From NCBI GenBank assembly GCA_030762935.1, contig CM060895.1:28882501-28946500 (forward strand): a stretch of 64,000 nucleotides of DNA, read 5' to 3'. The stretch's first letter is position 1. Every line of letters starts with the position of its first letter. This DNA is from Hymenopus coronatus (lineage: Eukaryota; Arthropoda; Insecta; Mantodea; Hymenopodidae). Position numbers and translations under genes: made by a program. This document shows positions 1-10,540 of this stretch, piece by piece. The notes under the pieces were generated by a model, which searched no databases, was not told where the DNA came from, and saw only the letters and a list, made by a program, of their open reading frames with translations.

Positions 1-822
1 GGAAATATATGTTTTAGGTTCCCCTGTATCCAAAAAAAGCATTTTCAAAAAAGGTCCATGTGTGTGTGGTGTGGGTGTGGGTGGGTGGGTGTGTGTGTGT
101 GCGTGCGTGGGTGTGGGTGTACACGATAACTCAAAAATGAAAAGTCGGTAAAATACTAAACTTGGTATTTAAGTTTAGTATCTTCCAGGGATGCGACACG
201 AAGATTTGGAGAAAAATACCCCCACCCCAAACTACTGTTTACATGGAACTTTTTTCGAAAATTTTTATTTTCTCAAAAATGGCTCTAACGATTTTGATTA
301 AAATATTGTGTATTAAAGGTATTTACCTGACAAATAAAATGTATATCTTGAATTTTCTGGGAATAGCCTCTGGAGACAACTTTATTCTGGATGAATTTTA
401 CGGAATTTTGCGTAACTGCTAAACTGTAAGAGATGGACAAAAACTTACCACACAAAAAATGTAGAGCATGTTAAAACACACAATTTATGTTACATATATT
501 TTTCTTGTGGAATTGATCGTTTTTGAGTTATTCCTTGTTTTTGCTTTCAGCTGTGAAAAAGTTATACTTTTCTCATACAAAAATTTGTCAACTCCTGTCC
601 ATACAAACAAAAGAGCTTCAGTCACATAGCAACCAGCTTTTGAAAATCACTTTAATCTATGGTACTCCCTTATTTCGCTCCTACTTACAAGGAAGCAAGT
701 AATAAGACTATTTCTGCTAATTTTTTCTTGATTAGCATGAAGTAAATAGAAGCACAAGCTTTTTTAATAATATTTTGTGGCAGAGATATAGAGAAAGTCA
801 TGTGAATGGAACACATCAGATT
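1..822 (+). repeat. Unclassified interspersed repeat, copy 1 (left edge cut)
   Basis: This is one of six copies of an unclassified, apparently non-coding repeat. The others are at 3319-4078, 6735-7416, 29015-29440, 57835-58690 and 63427-64000. Shared landmarks in order are ggaaatatatgttttagg, a GT-rich stretch, acgataactcaaaaatgaaaag, ctcaaaaatggctctaac, gaatagcctctg, taagagatggacaaaaac, tagcaaccagctttt, ttgattagcatgaagta and a terminal atagagaaagtcatgtgaatg. The copy is truncated by the window start. At about 822 it gives way to an opposite-strand Penelope RT. No credible protein is encoded; the 86-codon frame at 162-422 lies inside the repeat. Confidence 0.75.
57..120. repeat. GT/GGGT-rich simple repeat
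   Basis: This imperfect (GT)n / GGGTGT tract sits inside repeat copy 1. The same position in copy 2 (about 3460-3491) is a purer (GT)n run, so the microsatellite is part of the repeat family. Confidence 0.85.
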
Positions 823-1870
823 TTTTGTTTACTATTGCCACTATGTTGTCTACATATCTATACCAAGTTTTGTATGTTTGTGGGAAGGCTATAGTTATAT
901 GGATTTCTAAATTACTCATGTATATGTGTGAAAGTATTGGGGATAATGGATTTCCCATGGCTAAAGCATACTTTTGTGTATAAAATTTGCCTCTGAATGT
1001 AAAATAGATTTGTTCAATACATAATTGTGTTAGCTTAAGTAAGTCTTCTGCTATTTCACCAGAAATGTCTATGGTAGTTAGCCATTTTTTCAGTACCAAA
1101 AGTAGTTTTTCTCTTGGAATGCTAGGGAAAAGTGATACGATATCAAACGAAACCAACATGTCATCATCACTTAGGTCTTTTTGTTTCATTTGTTTCATTA
1201 ATTGAAAGCAATTTTTTATGCTTAAACTGTTGGACTGTGGTAGGGTTTGCTCCAGTTGCCAGTTTGCTAGTTGGTATGTGGGGGAGTTGATGGTGTTTAC
1301 AACAGGTTTTATTTTATTTCCTGGTTTATGTATTTTAGGTAGTCCATATATTCTTGGTGTGCAGGGTTACTTGGAATTAGTTTTGTATGTGTTGGCATCA
1401 CTAATTAATTGTGCACTAAGGTTTCATGTAAAGATTTTGTATATTTTGGGGTGAGATCTTTTGGAATTTCCACATATTCCTCTGACTGCAAAAGTTTTTC
1501 CATGCTGTTTTCATAATCTGAGTTGTCCATCACTACTATTTTATTTCCTTTGTCAGCTTTTGTGTAGGAAACCTCCATTTTGTTTAATGATTTTAGCACT
1601 TTCTGATGAGGATTGTGGTGACTCTGGGATTTTTTTAATTGTTTTAAAGTTTTTTTCGCATTCTGCTCTGATTAAGAGCTTATGGCTTTCTGGTTGGTCA
1701 AAGGTTGCCATTTCTATGTCTGTAACATATTCATCAACATCGCAGGAAAAACTGATGCACGTATTTAGGCCCTTGTTCAACACTTCTTTTTCTTTCTGTG
1801 TGAAGGACTCCTTGGATAAATTAACAAAATTGTCTTCATTATTTTCAGTTTGGCAATGATAGTATTTGAT
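764..1870 (-). pseudogene. Penelope-like element reverse transcriptase, truncated and frameshifted
   Basis: On the reverse strand this reads as a Penelope-like RT in several frames. From N to C: LSKESFTQKEKEVLNKG near 1800, ADKGNKIVVMD (1405-1599), YGLPKIHKPGN with VVNTINSPTYQ (about 1230-1360), SFDIVSLFPSIP, AMGNPLSPILSHIYM, and WYRYVDN near 840. The last motif should be YVDD, so one catalytic Asp is Asn. Family knowledge: Penelope-like RTs are telomerase-related and normally followed by a GIY-YIG endonuclease. Here the protein stops soon after the YVDN block and the GIY-YIG part is missing, replaced by the repeat of 1-822. At least two frameshifts are seen. It is non-functional. Confidence 0.85.
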
Positions 1871-2425
1871 TAGTTACTTCACTGTGCACTGCCATTAATG
1901 TTTTACTTCACTAGATGTTTTGATACATAGACATTTTATGGCTGCACACCAACCATGGGTCAAGCACCACTATGTGCTAGCATTTCAGTCACTCATGCAT
2001 GACCTATAGCACACACCTGCACTGTACTTCTTCCTCCTTTTATAGCTATAAAATGTCACAAACTGTCAAAAGTACTAGAAACCAAAGCATGGAGAAACAT
2101 CTCGAATATCAGGAAGAGTAATGATGTTACAAGAAGAAGCCTGTTTCAGTGTGCCATTGTTTATGCATCAACTGTGATGTCTCACATTCCAGCTTCACCA
2201 TCGTATACCAATGTAAACATGAGAGCAATCACATATGGGACACTTTTGATTTCAATTATTATTTTTCTTGATTTCTTCTTTGACCTTAGTAACAAAGGGT
2301 CTTTGTTTAATTTTACTCACTTACCAATCCAATTCACCCATTTCTGCTGTAAGCTTTCCTACATAGTTAAGAAACAGATATGTTTAAATATATGTTGGTT
2401 GGTTGGTATCTAATGTTAAGCAGTT
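1871..2425. other. Stretch with no recognised gene
   Basis: No coding motif or repeat shared with the rest of the window was seen. The 79-codon frame at 2174-2413 has no recognisable motif and is not called. Confidence 0.5.
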
Positions 2426-3165
2426 GGCCGTGAAGCCATTCGCTCTGATGCATTCCAGTATTTTGATGTTATATTATCATGTTGACTAAAGGTTGGGCCA
2501 TGGAGTAGGTGGATTACATCCATATCTTCTTTAAGTGTACAGAAGAGACACAGAGGAGATCTCACTGTACCAATCTTGAATACATTTTTATTGAGACAGT
2601 CATGGCCTGTTAGGAGTCTAAAAGTTGCTACAGACGATTTTTATGGTAATGCAATGATTCTGGTCATGCTATCACATAAATTTTCCCATGGTTTTCCTTT
2701 TGTTTGTAATAGATTAATCTTCTTTAATTTTGTTATTATATGTTGATATAATGATTCTTTTGATAGAATGATAACTTATTAGATCAGATGAATTTGATGT
2801 AATTTTATGACCTTTCTTGGCTAGAAAGTCAGCTGTTTCGTTAACCTGTATTTCGTAATGTGCTAGTATCCATTGAAATATTAATCTTTTATTTAAATTA
2901 ATTAGTTGTTTTATGATTTTGCAGCATTCTGCAATATTTAGCTTATTACGTGTTACATCAGATGTTATGGATATTATAGCTGAAATTTATTTATATGATA
3001 TCGAAGGTTTTGTAAGCTCTGAAATATTGCCAAAATCTCTCCATCAAAAGTTATGGTATTTAAACTTAGCCTTCTGTAGAAAGATAAGAGAGGGCATATT
3101 GCATCTGATCCAGAACCACTGTTATTTGGTAAGCTGGAACCATCAGTATAAACATTAGCCATTCA
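2426..3165 (-). pseudogene. LINE 3' part: RNase H and C-terminal CCHC remnant
   Basis: On the reverse strand a ribonuclease H domain begins with YTDGSSLPNNSG (2974-3162) and FDGEILAIFQSLQNL. In other frames follow WILAHYEIQVNETADFLAKKGHKI (about 2810-2890), the classic RNase H end with its NE-AD motif, and a CLFC-TLKEDMDVIHLL stretch near 2500-2560 that resembles the Cys-His motif at the end of I-type LINE ORF2. Several frameshifts and stops are present. This is a 5'-truncated non-LTR retrotransposon remnant. It belongs to an RNase H-bearing clade, but is not obviously the same family as copies A, B and C. Confidence 0.75.
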
Positions 3166-3318
3166 TTGGTAGGGTATCTTAAATTTATTATTTCTAGTGT
3201 CATTTATTTCAGAACATACAAAGTGGTTTCAAATTTTGTAAATTCTTCAGCTAAGTGTATATAGTGTTCAATATCAAATAGTTGTAATGGGTGTTTTAAT
3301 ACCATATTAAGCAGTATT

Positions 3319-4078
3319 TTTACTTTCTCTATAGGCACTATGTACATAGTGTATAGAGAGTGTATTGCACTCCACCAAAAAATTTGATACCGAGATTTCA
3401 CCGGAAATATATGTTTTAGGGTACCCTCTATCTAAAAAAAGCATTTTCGGAAAAAGGTCCGTGTGTGTGTGTGTGTTTGTGTGTGTGTGTCCGTGTGTCT
3501 GTGAACACGATAGCTCAAAAATGAAAAGAAGGTAAAATACCAAACTTGGTATTTAAGTTTAGTATCTTCCAGGGATGAGACACGAAGATTTTGAGAAAAA
3601 TCCCCCCATCCCCAACTACCCTTTATGTGAAACTTTTTTCGAAAATTTTGATTTTCTCAAAAATGGCTCTAATGATTTTGATTAAAATTTTGTATATTAA
3701 AGATATTTACCTGACAAATAAAATGCATATCTTGAATTTTCTGTGAATAGCCTCTGAAGAGTAGTTTATTCTGGATGAATTTTACTAAATTTTGAATAAC
3801 TGCTAAACCGTAAGAGATGGACAAAAACTTACTACACAAAAAATGAAGAGCATGTTAAAACACACAATTTATGTTATATACATTTTTTTTGTGGAGTACG
3901 TTGTTTTTGAGACATTACTTATTTTTGGTTTCTGCTATGAATAACACATTTCTCATACAGAAATTTGTCAACTGCTGTTCATACAAACAAAGGAACTTCA
4001 GTGACATAGCAACCAGCTTTTGATTATCACTTTTACCTATGGTACTCCCTTATTTCACCTCTACTTAGAAGGAAGCAG
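3319..4078 (+). repeat. Unclassified interspersed repeat, copy 2
   Basis: This copy retains the left end: ttttactttctctatagg, followed by the palindrome ctatgtacatag and then tgtatagagag. It continues through a (GT)n run at about 3460-3491 to ggaagcagta near 4078. There the LINE coding sequence begins and the last ~100 bases of the repeat (gattagcatgaagta to the atagagaaagt end) are missing. Similarity to copy 1 is high across the whole shared part. Confidence 0.78.
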
Positions 4079-5622
4079 TACAACTAACTTAGAAGAAAAT
4101 ACAACTAAAGGTAAGGCAAATGATTGTACAAACTTCAACACACAAAATCTGTTAGGTCAAAAAATTAATTTGGCAACAAAAAGTAAGGGTAAAAATAAAT
4201 TTAGTCTGTATCATCAAAACATTCAAAGTATTGCCAATAAAAGGGCACTTATCGGGCAAAATATTCTAAATATGCAACCCGATATTATAATATTTACAGA
4301 GCATGGTCTAAAAATAGAGCAATTAAAGGTAAATAATTATGAAAACTACTCATTGTGGGCTAGTTACTGCAGAAATAACCATAAAAGTGGTGGGGTGGTA
4401 ATTTATGTTAAACAAGAAATTAAATACAAAGAAATAGATTGCAAAAAATTCTATGAAGAAATGTGCAGCGAAATTGCAGCAATCGAAATAAAGCAAAAAA
4501 GTAAAAACCTCATAGTAATAGGGATTTACAGTCCTCCAAATTCAAACAAAGTAATTTTTCTCGAGAGATTAGAAGAATGTCTCAACAGTATAAGTAAAAA
4601 TAGAGACACCATAGTAATAGGAGATTTCAATATACATGTTCTAGTAAAAAACAAAAAGAAAAGGCTATTATTAGAAATGCTAGTAAGAATTAATGTTGCA
4701 CTGGCAGAGACAGAACCAACAAGAGTAACTAAGTATTCAGCAACATGCGTGGACCTCATGTTCTCAAACCTAAATAGGGAATGTTATGAAATTAAAATAA
4801 TAAAAAAATGGAATAAGTGACCACTATGGCCAACAAATAGTAAGTAAAACATTAGGTAACTTAAGACACACAACTAACAAACTAATAGAGGCCAAAAGAA
4901 TAGTAAACAAAAACACACTAGAAGCAGTACGATATTACATCAAAGAAGCACAATGGGAAGAAATCTATGAAAAATATGAAATAAATGAAAAATTTGAATG
5001 TTTTGCTAAAATTTTAGAAAAATGCTTAAACACACCAATACCTATATGCAAAATAAATTGTGGTATGCAGAAAAGTAAAAGCTGGTCAACCAAAGGTATA
5101 AACATCTCAAAAAAACGCATGCAATTCCTAAACAGCTTAAAACATCCAAAACTAGACCATAAATCATACACATATATAGAAAATTACAAACAAATGCTCA
5201 ATAAAGTAATAATTGAAGCAAAGAAGCAGCACAACAAAATACTGATACAAAGTGCAGAAAATAAACAAAAATGGGTAGAAAATATATGTATTGAAGTAAA
5301 CAATAGGTTAATAGAAAACCCAATAAACATAACAGAAAAATTTAATGATTATTACATCAATATTGTACAAACTTTAGGCCTCAGCCAAGGTCAAAACCAG
5401 CAAACAACTGAAAACAGTATATGTAACTCAATGATGTTACGAGAAATAACAAATGAGGATGTTATTAAACAGATAAACCATTAAAATATAAACGATCTTT
5501 TGGGTTAGATGGACTTACAAATGAAATGGTTAAGCATTGTAAATCTGAAATGTCAGAGATAATGACGCATATAATTAATCAATCTTTTATAACAGGTACA
5601 TTTCCCAATGCACTAAAAAAAG
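4079..5622 (+). pseudogene. LINE ORF2 5' half: APE endonuclease and start of reverse transcriptase
   Basis: This encodes an apurinic-like endonuclease and the N-terminal part of a LINE reverse transcriptase. Endonuclease motifs in order are SLYHQNIQSI, IIIFTEHGL, VIGIYSPPN, IVIGDFNIHV, DLMFSN and GISDHYGQ (the terminal SDH). An A-run near 4803-4809 causes a single frameshift just before GISDHYG. After it the frame runs on through KSKSWSTKGINISKK and FNDYYINIV to SFGLDGLTNEMVKHC and FPNALKKV. Apart from this shift and a stop at 5482-5484, the frame is unusually open. RT motifs with the catalytic aspartates are absent because the sequence switches at about 5622 to a Penelope-like element. Confidence 0.85.
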
Positions 5623-6672
5623 TCACCAATATTAGCAGATCTCTTCATGAGCACTATGGAAACTAGGATTAAAAAGGCATTCCCCTGGATGTTCAAAATA
5701 TGGTACCGCTATGTAGATGACATCTTTGCAATAGTCCCAGAAAGACACCTAGAAGATGCACTAAAACTCCTAAATATGCAAGAAAAGTCTATAAAGTTCA
5801 CAATGGAGAAGGAATGTGATGGACAACTACCATTCCTCAACCTAAAAATCATCAAAACTAATAATCACCTTACATTTGGCATCTACAGAAAACCTACCCA
5901 CACCAACAGCTATATAAAACAAAAGAGTTACAATCCCATTCCCCATCAGCATGCTTTACTCAACAGCCTTGCACACAGATTGGTAAATGTACCAATGGGA
6001 AAAACAGAATACCAATGTGAACTTACTAAAATATTGGACATAGCTATAGAGAATGGATTTCGGGCAGAACTGGTGTACAAAAAAGTTAATAAAGCCAAAA
6101 ATAGAAAGAGAATTAAAGAAGTCAGCACACTCACTCAAAACCAGAAAGAAAACAAGATCCACAAGAAGTTTACATACCACCCTACAACTTTCTACAAATT
6201 CCAGAGGATCTTCAAACGACATAACATCATTCTAGCCCCTAAAAACAATTACTCTATAAAAAACATTTTAAATTCTAAATTAAAAGATGATATCCCACAA
6301 GAAAACAAATCAGGAATATATCAGTTCAGCTGTAATGACTGTGAAAAAATCTACATCGGCCAAACAAAAAGAAATATAAAAACCAGGGCAAAAGAACACC
6401 ACAGAAATATTAAACTCAAACAAGAAGAAAAATCTGCAGTAGCTTGGCATTTTTGGAAAGAGAAACACACTATAAATAGAAGCCCAAAAATCCTCAAAAA
6501 CATCACAAGGAAGACAGAATTAAAAGTTTGGGAAAACATATATATTTGGAAAAACAAGAACCGGGTTTTCAATTTTGAAATCCCGCCAGGCGATCTACTC
6601 ATCCAGAAGTTCATCAAACCACCACCAGGGACAGAGACAACCACCACAACAAGCAATGCCGGCAGTCGATAA
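5623..6672 (+). pseudogene. Penelope-like element: RT end and GIY-YIG endonuclease
   Basis: A clean frame of 350 codons begins inside the Penelope RT at SPILADLFMSTMETR, so everything N-terminal is missing. It contains WYRYVDDIFAI (intact catalytic YVDD, about residue 25), QLPFLNLKI, FGIYRKPTHTNSYI, and FYKFQRIFKRHNI. The GIY-YIG nuclease then reads SGIYQFSCNDCEKIYIGQTKR, with the following AKEHHRN and AWHFWKEKH and the closing NFEIPPGDLL. The frame is intact to the stop near 6672, so this copy is young or recently selected. It has no own start and is fused to the LINE at 5622. A short tail with aataaaa follows (6718-6726). Confidence 0.9.
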
Positions 6673-6734
6673 AAGGAATTGACAATGGAAGCACATGGCT
6701 TCTGAAACATGTTTTCCGAAATAAAAAAGTAAGT

Positions 6735-7416
6735 GATGTAGTGTTACAAAATCGACTCAACTAAATTTTAATTATTTAAGTTCAATACCTTCCAAGATGC
6801 AACAGAAAAATTTTTCAAGAAAATCTCCCTAAACCAAGCTATCCTTTACATGGAAAATTGTCTGTATTCTCTCAGAAATGTCTTTAAAAATTTTAATTAA
6901 AATACAATCTGTTTAAGGTATCTCCATGACAAGATTTACTTTTTAATTTTCTGTTAATAACCTGAGAATCCTCTTTATTTTGAATTTCTGAATTACTTTT
7001 GTATAATTGATAATAAATTCATAAGAGGTAGACAAAATCTTACTGTACAAAAAATGTAGATCTTGATAAGCATGACACATAATATTTTTTGTGATGTTTA
7101 CCTTGTTTAAGATATTATATGTTGTTGGTATAAATTTACAAAAACTTATAATTTTCAAATGATTAGTCACTGTTTGTTTTTTCTCTTAGTCATGCAAGGA
7201 ACATGGAGCTTCAAAGCATCAAATAATCCCTTTTTTTAAAAGTCTGATTATTGCTTTATCCATCTGCATTCTTGGACTGTATAGATGTTTAATGAAATTA
7301 TATCTTAGTTAACAAAAAGTAGCTAGGAGAATAAGCTAAGAGTAGAGTTATAAGAATGAAGAAGTTTATAGAAGAGTGAGCAGAGAAAGTAATGTGAGTG
7401 CAACACTGTATTTTCT
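6735..7416 (+). repeat. Unclassified interspersed repeat, copy 6 (diverged)
   Basis: This is a more diverged member of the same family as 1-822. Matching landmarks are atttaagttcaataccttcca, ctatcctttacatggaa, taataacctgagaatcctcttta, agaggtagacaaaatcttac and a terminal gagaaagtaatgtgagtgcaac near 7385-7405. It starts about 60 bases after the Penelope stop. It is older than copies 1 and 2 judging by the number of differences. Confidence 0.65.
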
Positions 7417-7690
7417 TTTTAACTTCCTTTTTAACTTTCTTTTTAACTTCTTACTCCATTGATACTTGAGCACTATTTGTATCAGAAGTCAGCCAGAGAT
7501 GATGTACCAAAAATTTTTAAACTTTTTTGTATTGATATTATATAAATATAGAATGTTTAATATTTATTGATAAAAGTTGATTATTTCCTATTCTATATTT
7601 GCTTAGTGTAATAATATGAATAGGTTATGTTTTCTCAAATTGTAATCAATGAGATCATGACAAAATTCTGTTTGTGCATGTTCTATATAG
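7417..7690. other. Non-coding sequence before FASN exon at 7691
   Basis: AT-rich intron end with a short tandem of (T)TTTTAACTTC(C/T) around 7420-7452. Nothing else is recognised, and no earlier FASN exon is seen. Confidence 0.5.
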
Positions 7691-7891
7691 GACCAAGCTG
7701 TGTGATTGACACTGCATGCTCATCAAGTATGTATGCTGTGGAACATGCTTATAAGGCAATCAGAGGGGGTAAATGTGACAGAGCTATAGTAGCAGGTAGC
7801 AATATGTGTCTACATCCATTGGTGTCACTGCAGTTTGTTAAGCTTGGTGTTCTCAGTCCTCAAGGAAGGTGCAGGAGTTTTGACAGAGATG
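7691..7891 (+). CDS. FASN: Fatty acid synthase exon: ketosynthase active-site cysteine
   Basis: This exon encodes the central part of the beta-ketoacyl synthase (KS) domain of animal type I fatty acid synthase, the cytosolic multidomain enzyme that builds long-chain fatty acids from acetyl- and malonyl-CoA. The nucleophile motif DTACSSS is present, with the catalytic Cys codon at 7717-7719. It is followed by family blocks such as EHAYKAIR, CLHPLVSLQF, LGVLSPQGRC and SFDRD. The acceptor is tatag before 7691 and the donor is GTAAGT after 7891. The exon enters in phase 1 (it completes a Gly codon) and leaves after one base of a codon. The upstream KS exons were not found in 1-7690 and must lie outside. 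The reading frame is intact. Membership of the FAS family is secure; which insect FAS paralogue it is cannot be told. Confidence 0.93.
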
Positions 7892-9239
7892 GTAAGTTTT
7901 TTTTTTGTTTTTGTTTTTTCTTTTTTGGAAAGATCTGTAGCACAAGAAATCAAGTTGGATCAAAATCTTTGTGTTTCAAATGCAAAAAGTATTTCTTTGA
8001 GGAAAATTTGAGTCCAGAATTTTCATACTTCTTGAAATGTGTATCATGATATGTACATGTATATATCATGATATAAATAATTGGTAAAAAAAGAGACTAT
8101 TATAACAAATTAATTTCCCAAGTATAAATATAATGTGAAAAGTTAACTATCTAAATTCTGTGGCAACAATAAAAACAAAACATTGCTGATATTTAATAAA
8201 TGTAGATGCTATTAATCAAATTGATGACATTAACAACAGAAAAACCATATTGAATACTAGAATATGCAGGGTGAAATACTGTTTCAGTAATTGTTAGATG
8301 AAGAGGTACTGAAATTTCAGTTTTATATTAAGCATGGCAGGTATTATGTAAACAAGGACCTGACAGAGACATTGATAAAGGACATAAAATATATAATTTG
8401 AACCACACTCTTTGAGGAATTGGGGGAATGGTGTTACCAAGTCTAGCCTAGTATTGACAGACAAGCGTCCCTCATTTGGTTTGACATGAGAATGGAATGA
8501 CCGGTTTGACAGACAAAGGACCCTCACCATGGCACACTGTTTGGTGACCTTGCCCAGTTATGCTTCTATTAAACCATCATTATGGGTCCTCAAATGTTAT
8601 TGTTAGCTTTTCCATCACTCCCAAAGCCACATGATTACGATGAGTATCACAACACAAACCATCTCAAATTGCCACTTAACTTGTTTTCAAACTAGTAAAG
8701 TTTGATACAAATTAAAACCATGGATGTTTTTGAATAAAGAATGGAAGAAAACATGGCAATTAGTGATAAGGCAAAGAGCGTCAATCTAAAGGTGGGAAAT
8801 CACCACAGAACCATTCCATATTATGAGTGATCAATCACTGATGGGAAGTCAACAGAGGACTAAAACATACCTTAAGTAGGTCTAAACATCAAAATTCAAA
8901 GATAAAAAATTATAAGCATTTAAAGAGATACTTAAAAACAACATATAAAACATTAAGAAGTTAACTTATCTTTTATTTTTATGGAAGTTTTGATGTTCAT
9001 TTGAAAATGAAGGAAACTAGTCCTTTGAAACATGTTCTGGCAAAAATCGCTAGTAAGAGTTGTTTAGTGTATCTAATTAATTCACTTGTCAAATAAAAGT
9101 CAACTTATGTTAAGGAATAGGAAAAGTTTTGAAAATAAAATGGGGTCACCAACAAGCCCAGTAGATATATTGGTAGAAATGTAATTGAGCTAATCACAAA
9201 TAAAATGGAAATTGTCAACATTTTGAATGTCTTCTAGCA
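7892..9239. other. Intron 1, first part: no recognised element
   Basis: The stretch is AT-rich with a near-palindromic tcatgatatgtacatgtatatatcatgatat around 8046-8076. I see no coding motif and no match to the repeats found elsewhere in the window. Confidence 0.45.
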
Positions 9240-9979
9240 GAAATGATACAGTGTTTCTTAGTAGCTCAGACAGAAAAAAACAAAACAACAATTTCAGAAG
9301 ATACAAGAGAGTTTAGAAACAAATAATCAGGATTAGAAGCAAATAGGCAAAATTGAAGATAGGTTTAGAAACAAAATTGCAAGTACTGCAGGTAAGATTA
9401 GACTGTAGCTGGAAGGAATCAAAGGGAGAACAGGAAAGAATCAAACTGGAAACATTTCAATTAAGAAAATGTAGATTTAAGCACAGTACTAACAACAGCA
9501 CAAAATAACATAGAGAAAGGGGTAGGTAGAATAAAATCCAAAATACAAAATAAGCGGTCAGAGATAGATAATGTTAAGCAACAGATTACAATAGTTCAAG
9601 ATGCAGTAACCAAACAGATAGACAGAACAACAAGTTAAATAAAATAATTCAGGGAGTAAAGTGACATAAGAACAAGAAATTTGAGAGAGAAATGGAGAAC
9701 TAGATAGCCAATATCTAGGATTGAAACACAATAGAGAGAGGGAAACCACATAAGTATCAACAATAGAATCAATGAATGAAATAAATATAGGAAATCCATA
9801 TGTTCTAATGCAAGACAATGTAGACACAGAAAATGTAATGGATCTATCTAGGTATCTACATAGAGTGTGAATATTGCACAAGGCCTAAACTTGATTCCAA
9901 ATCACTTATAGCAAAGCCTGCACCACCACAATTTGACAAACTAAAGAGAGTCCAAAACGTTCATTTCAGACTTTGATAT
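9240..9979 (+). pseudogene. Decayed LTR-retroelement gag, N-terminal part
   Basis: On the + strand, fragments in shifting frames read as a repetitive, charged coiled-coil (for example IKSKIQNKRSEIDNVKQQ and IVQDAVTKQID), followed by IAKPAPPQFDKLK around 9912-9950. This pattern, a coiled coil and then a PPxFDG-like stretch, is typical of gag proteins of arthropod LTR retroelements. Many stops and shifts are present. The sequence is interrupted at 9980 by an LTR and seems to resume after 10540. Family level (Gypsy or Pao/BEL) is not decidable by eye. Confidence 0.55.
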
Positions 9980-10540
9980 TGTGATTATGCCCTATGGCAG
10001 TAATTGCCGAACATGTGTGAATGGTTTTGGTCATAACTGATTGTTAGCATCCATTGTTACACCTGTATTAATGGACATGTGTGCTAGCAGCATGTTTTAT
10101 TGACATGAAGCCGTGATTGTTATATCTGTGTGAGTGGACATGTGAGCTGACAGAAGGTTCTTTGACATCAAAGTCGGGCATTGTTATACCGAGTAAGTTT
10201 GTGACACCTGTGGTTTGCATGTGTGACTGCTTCTGGAAATTTCCTGCCACATGATCAACAGATATAAAAAGGGGATCAAAGTCCTGCCCAAAGTTCAGTT
10301 TTGACTTGCTGTGTAGCAAGCAGCAGTTGACCGAGTTTTGGCAGGTAATTTATAGGCAACAGTAATAATCATTGTCACAGTGAATGTATCAAGAAAACAA
10401 TACAGCATAATTGTTACAAAAGTATTGAAGAAAGACAGTTATTTGTGAGCACAATGTGATTGTAATCAGTTTGTGGAAGAAATAAAGAGAGTTTCTGTTA
10501 CACTATTGTTTGCCAATTACAGCTACATGGCATAATCACA
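9980..10540 (+). mobile_element. Solo LTR with 12-base inverted termini
   Basis: A 561-base unit starts TGTGATTATGCC and ends GGCATAATCACA, a perfect 12-base inverted repeat with TG/CA ends as in retroviral-type LTRs. Inside are a TATA-like gatataaaaagg near 10260 and an aataaa signal near 10481, in the order expected of U3-R-U5 on the + strand. Its middle resembles the LTR-like sequence at 29442-29836 (cataactgattgtt, gcacctg.at.aatgg, cttctg.aa.tt.ctgcca). No second LTR or internal region is adjacent, and gag-like coding sequence lies on both sides, so this is best read as a solo LTR inserted into an older element. No clear target duplication was found. Confidence 0.7.

Noticed and set aside
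162..422. An 86-codon gene at the window start
   Set aside because: It lies inside a repeat present six times, and the frame is not kept in the other copies.
3319..7416. Repeats at 3319-4078 and 6735-7416 as the paired terminal repeats of the Penelope element between them
   Set aside because: The two copies differ strongly in age, and the same repeat occurs next to unrelated elements elsewhere (29015, 57835), so it is not specific to Penelope. Kept as a separate family.
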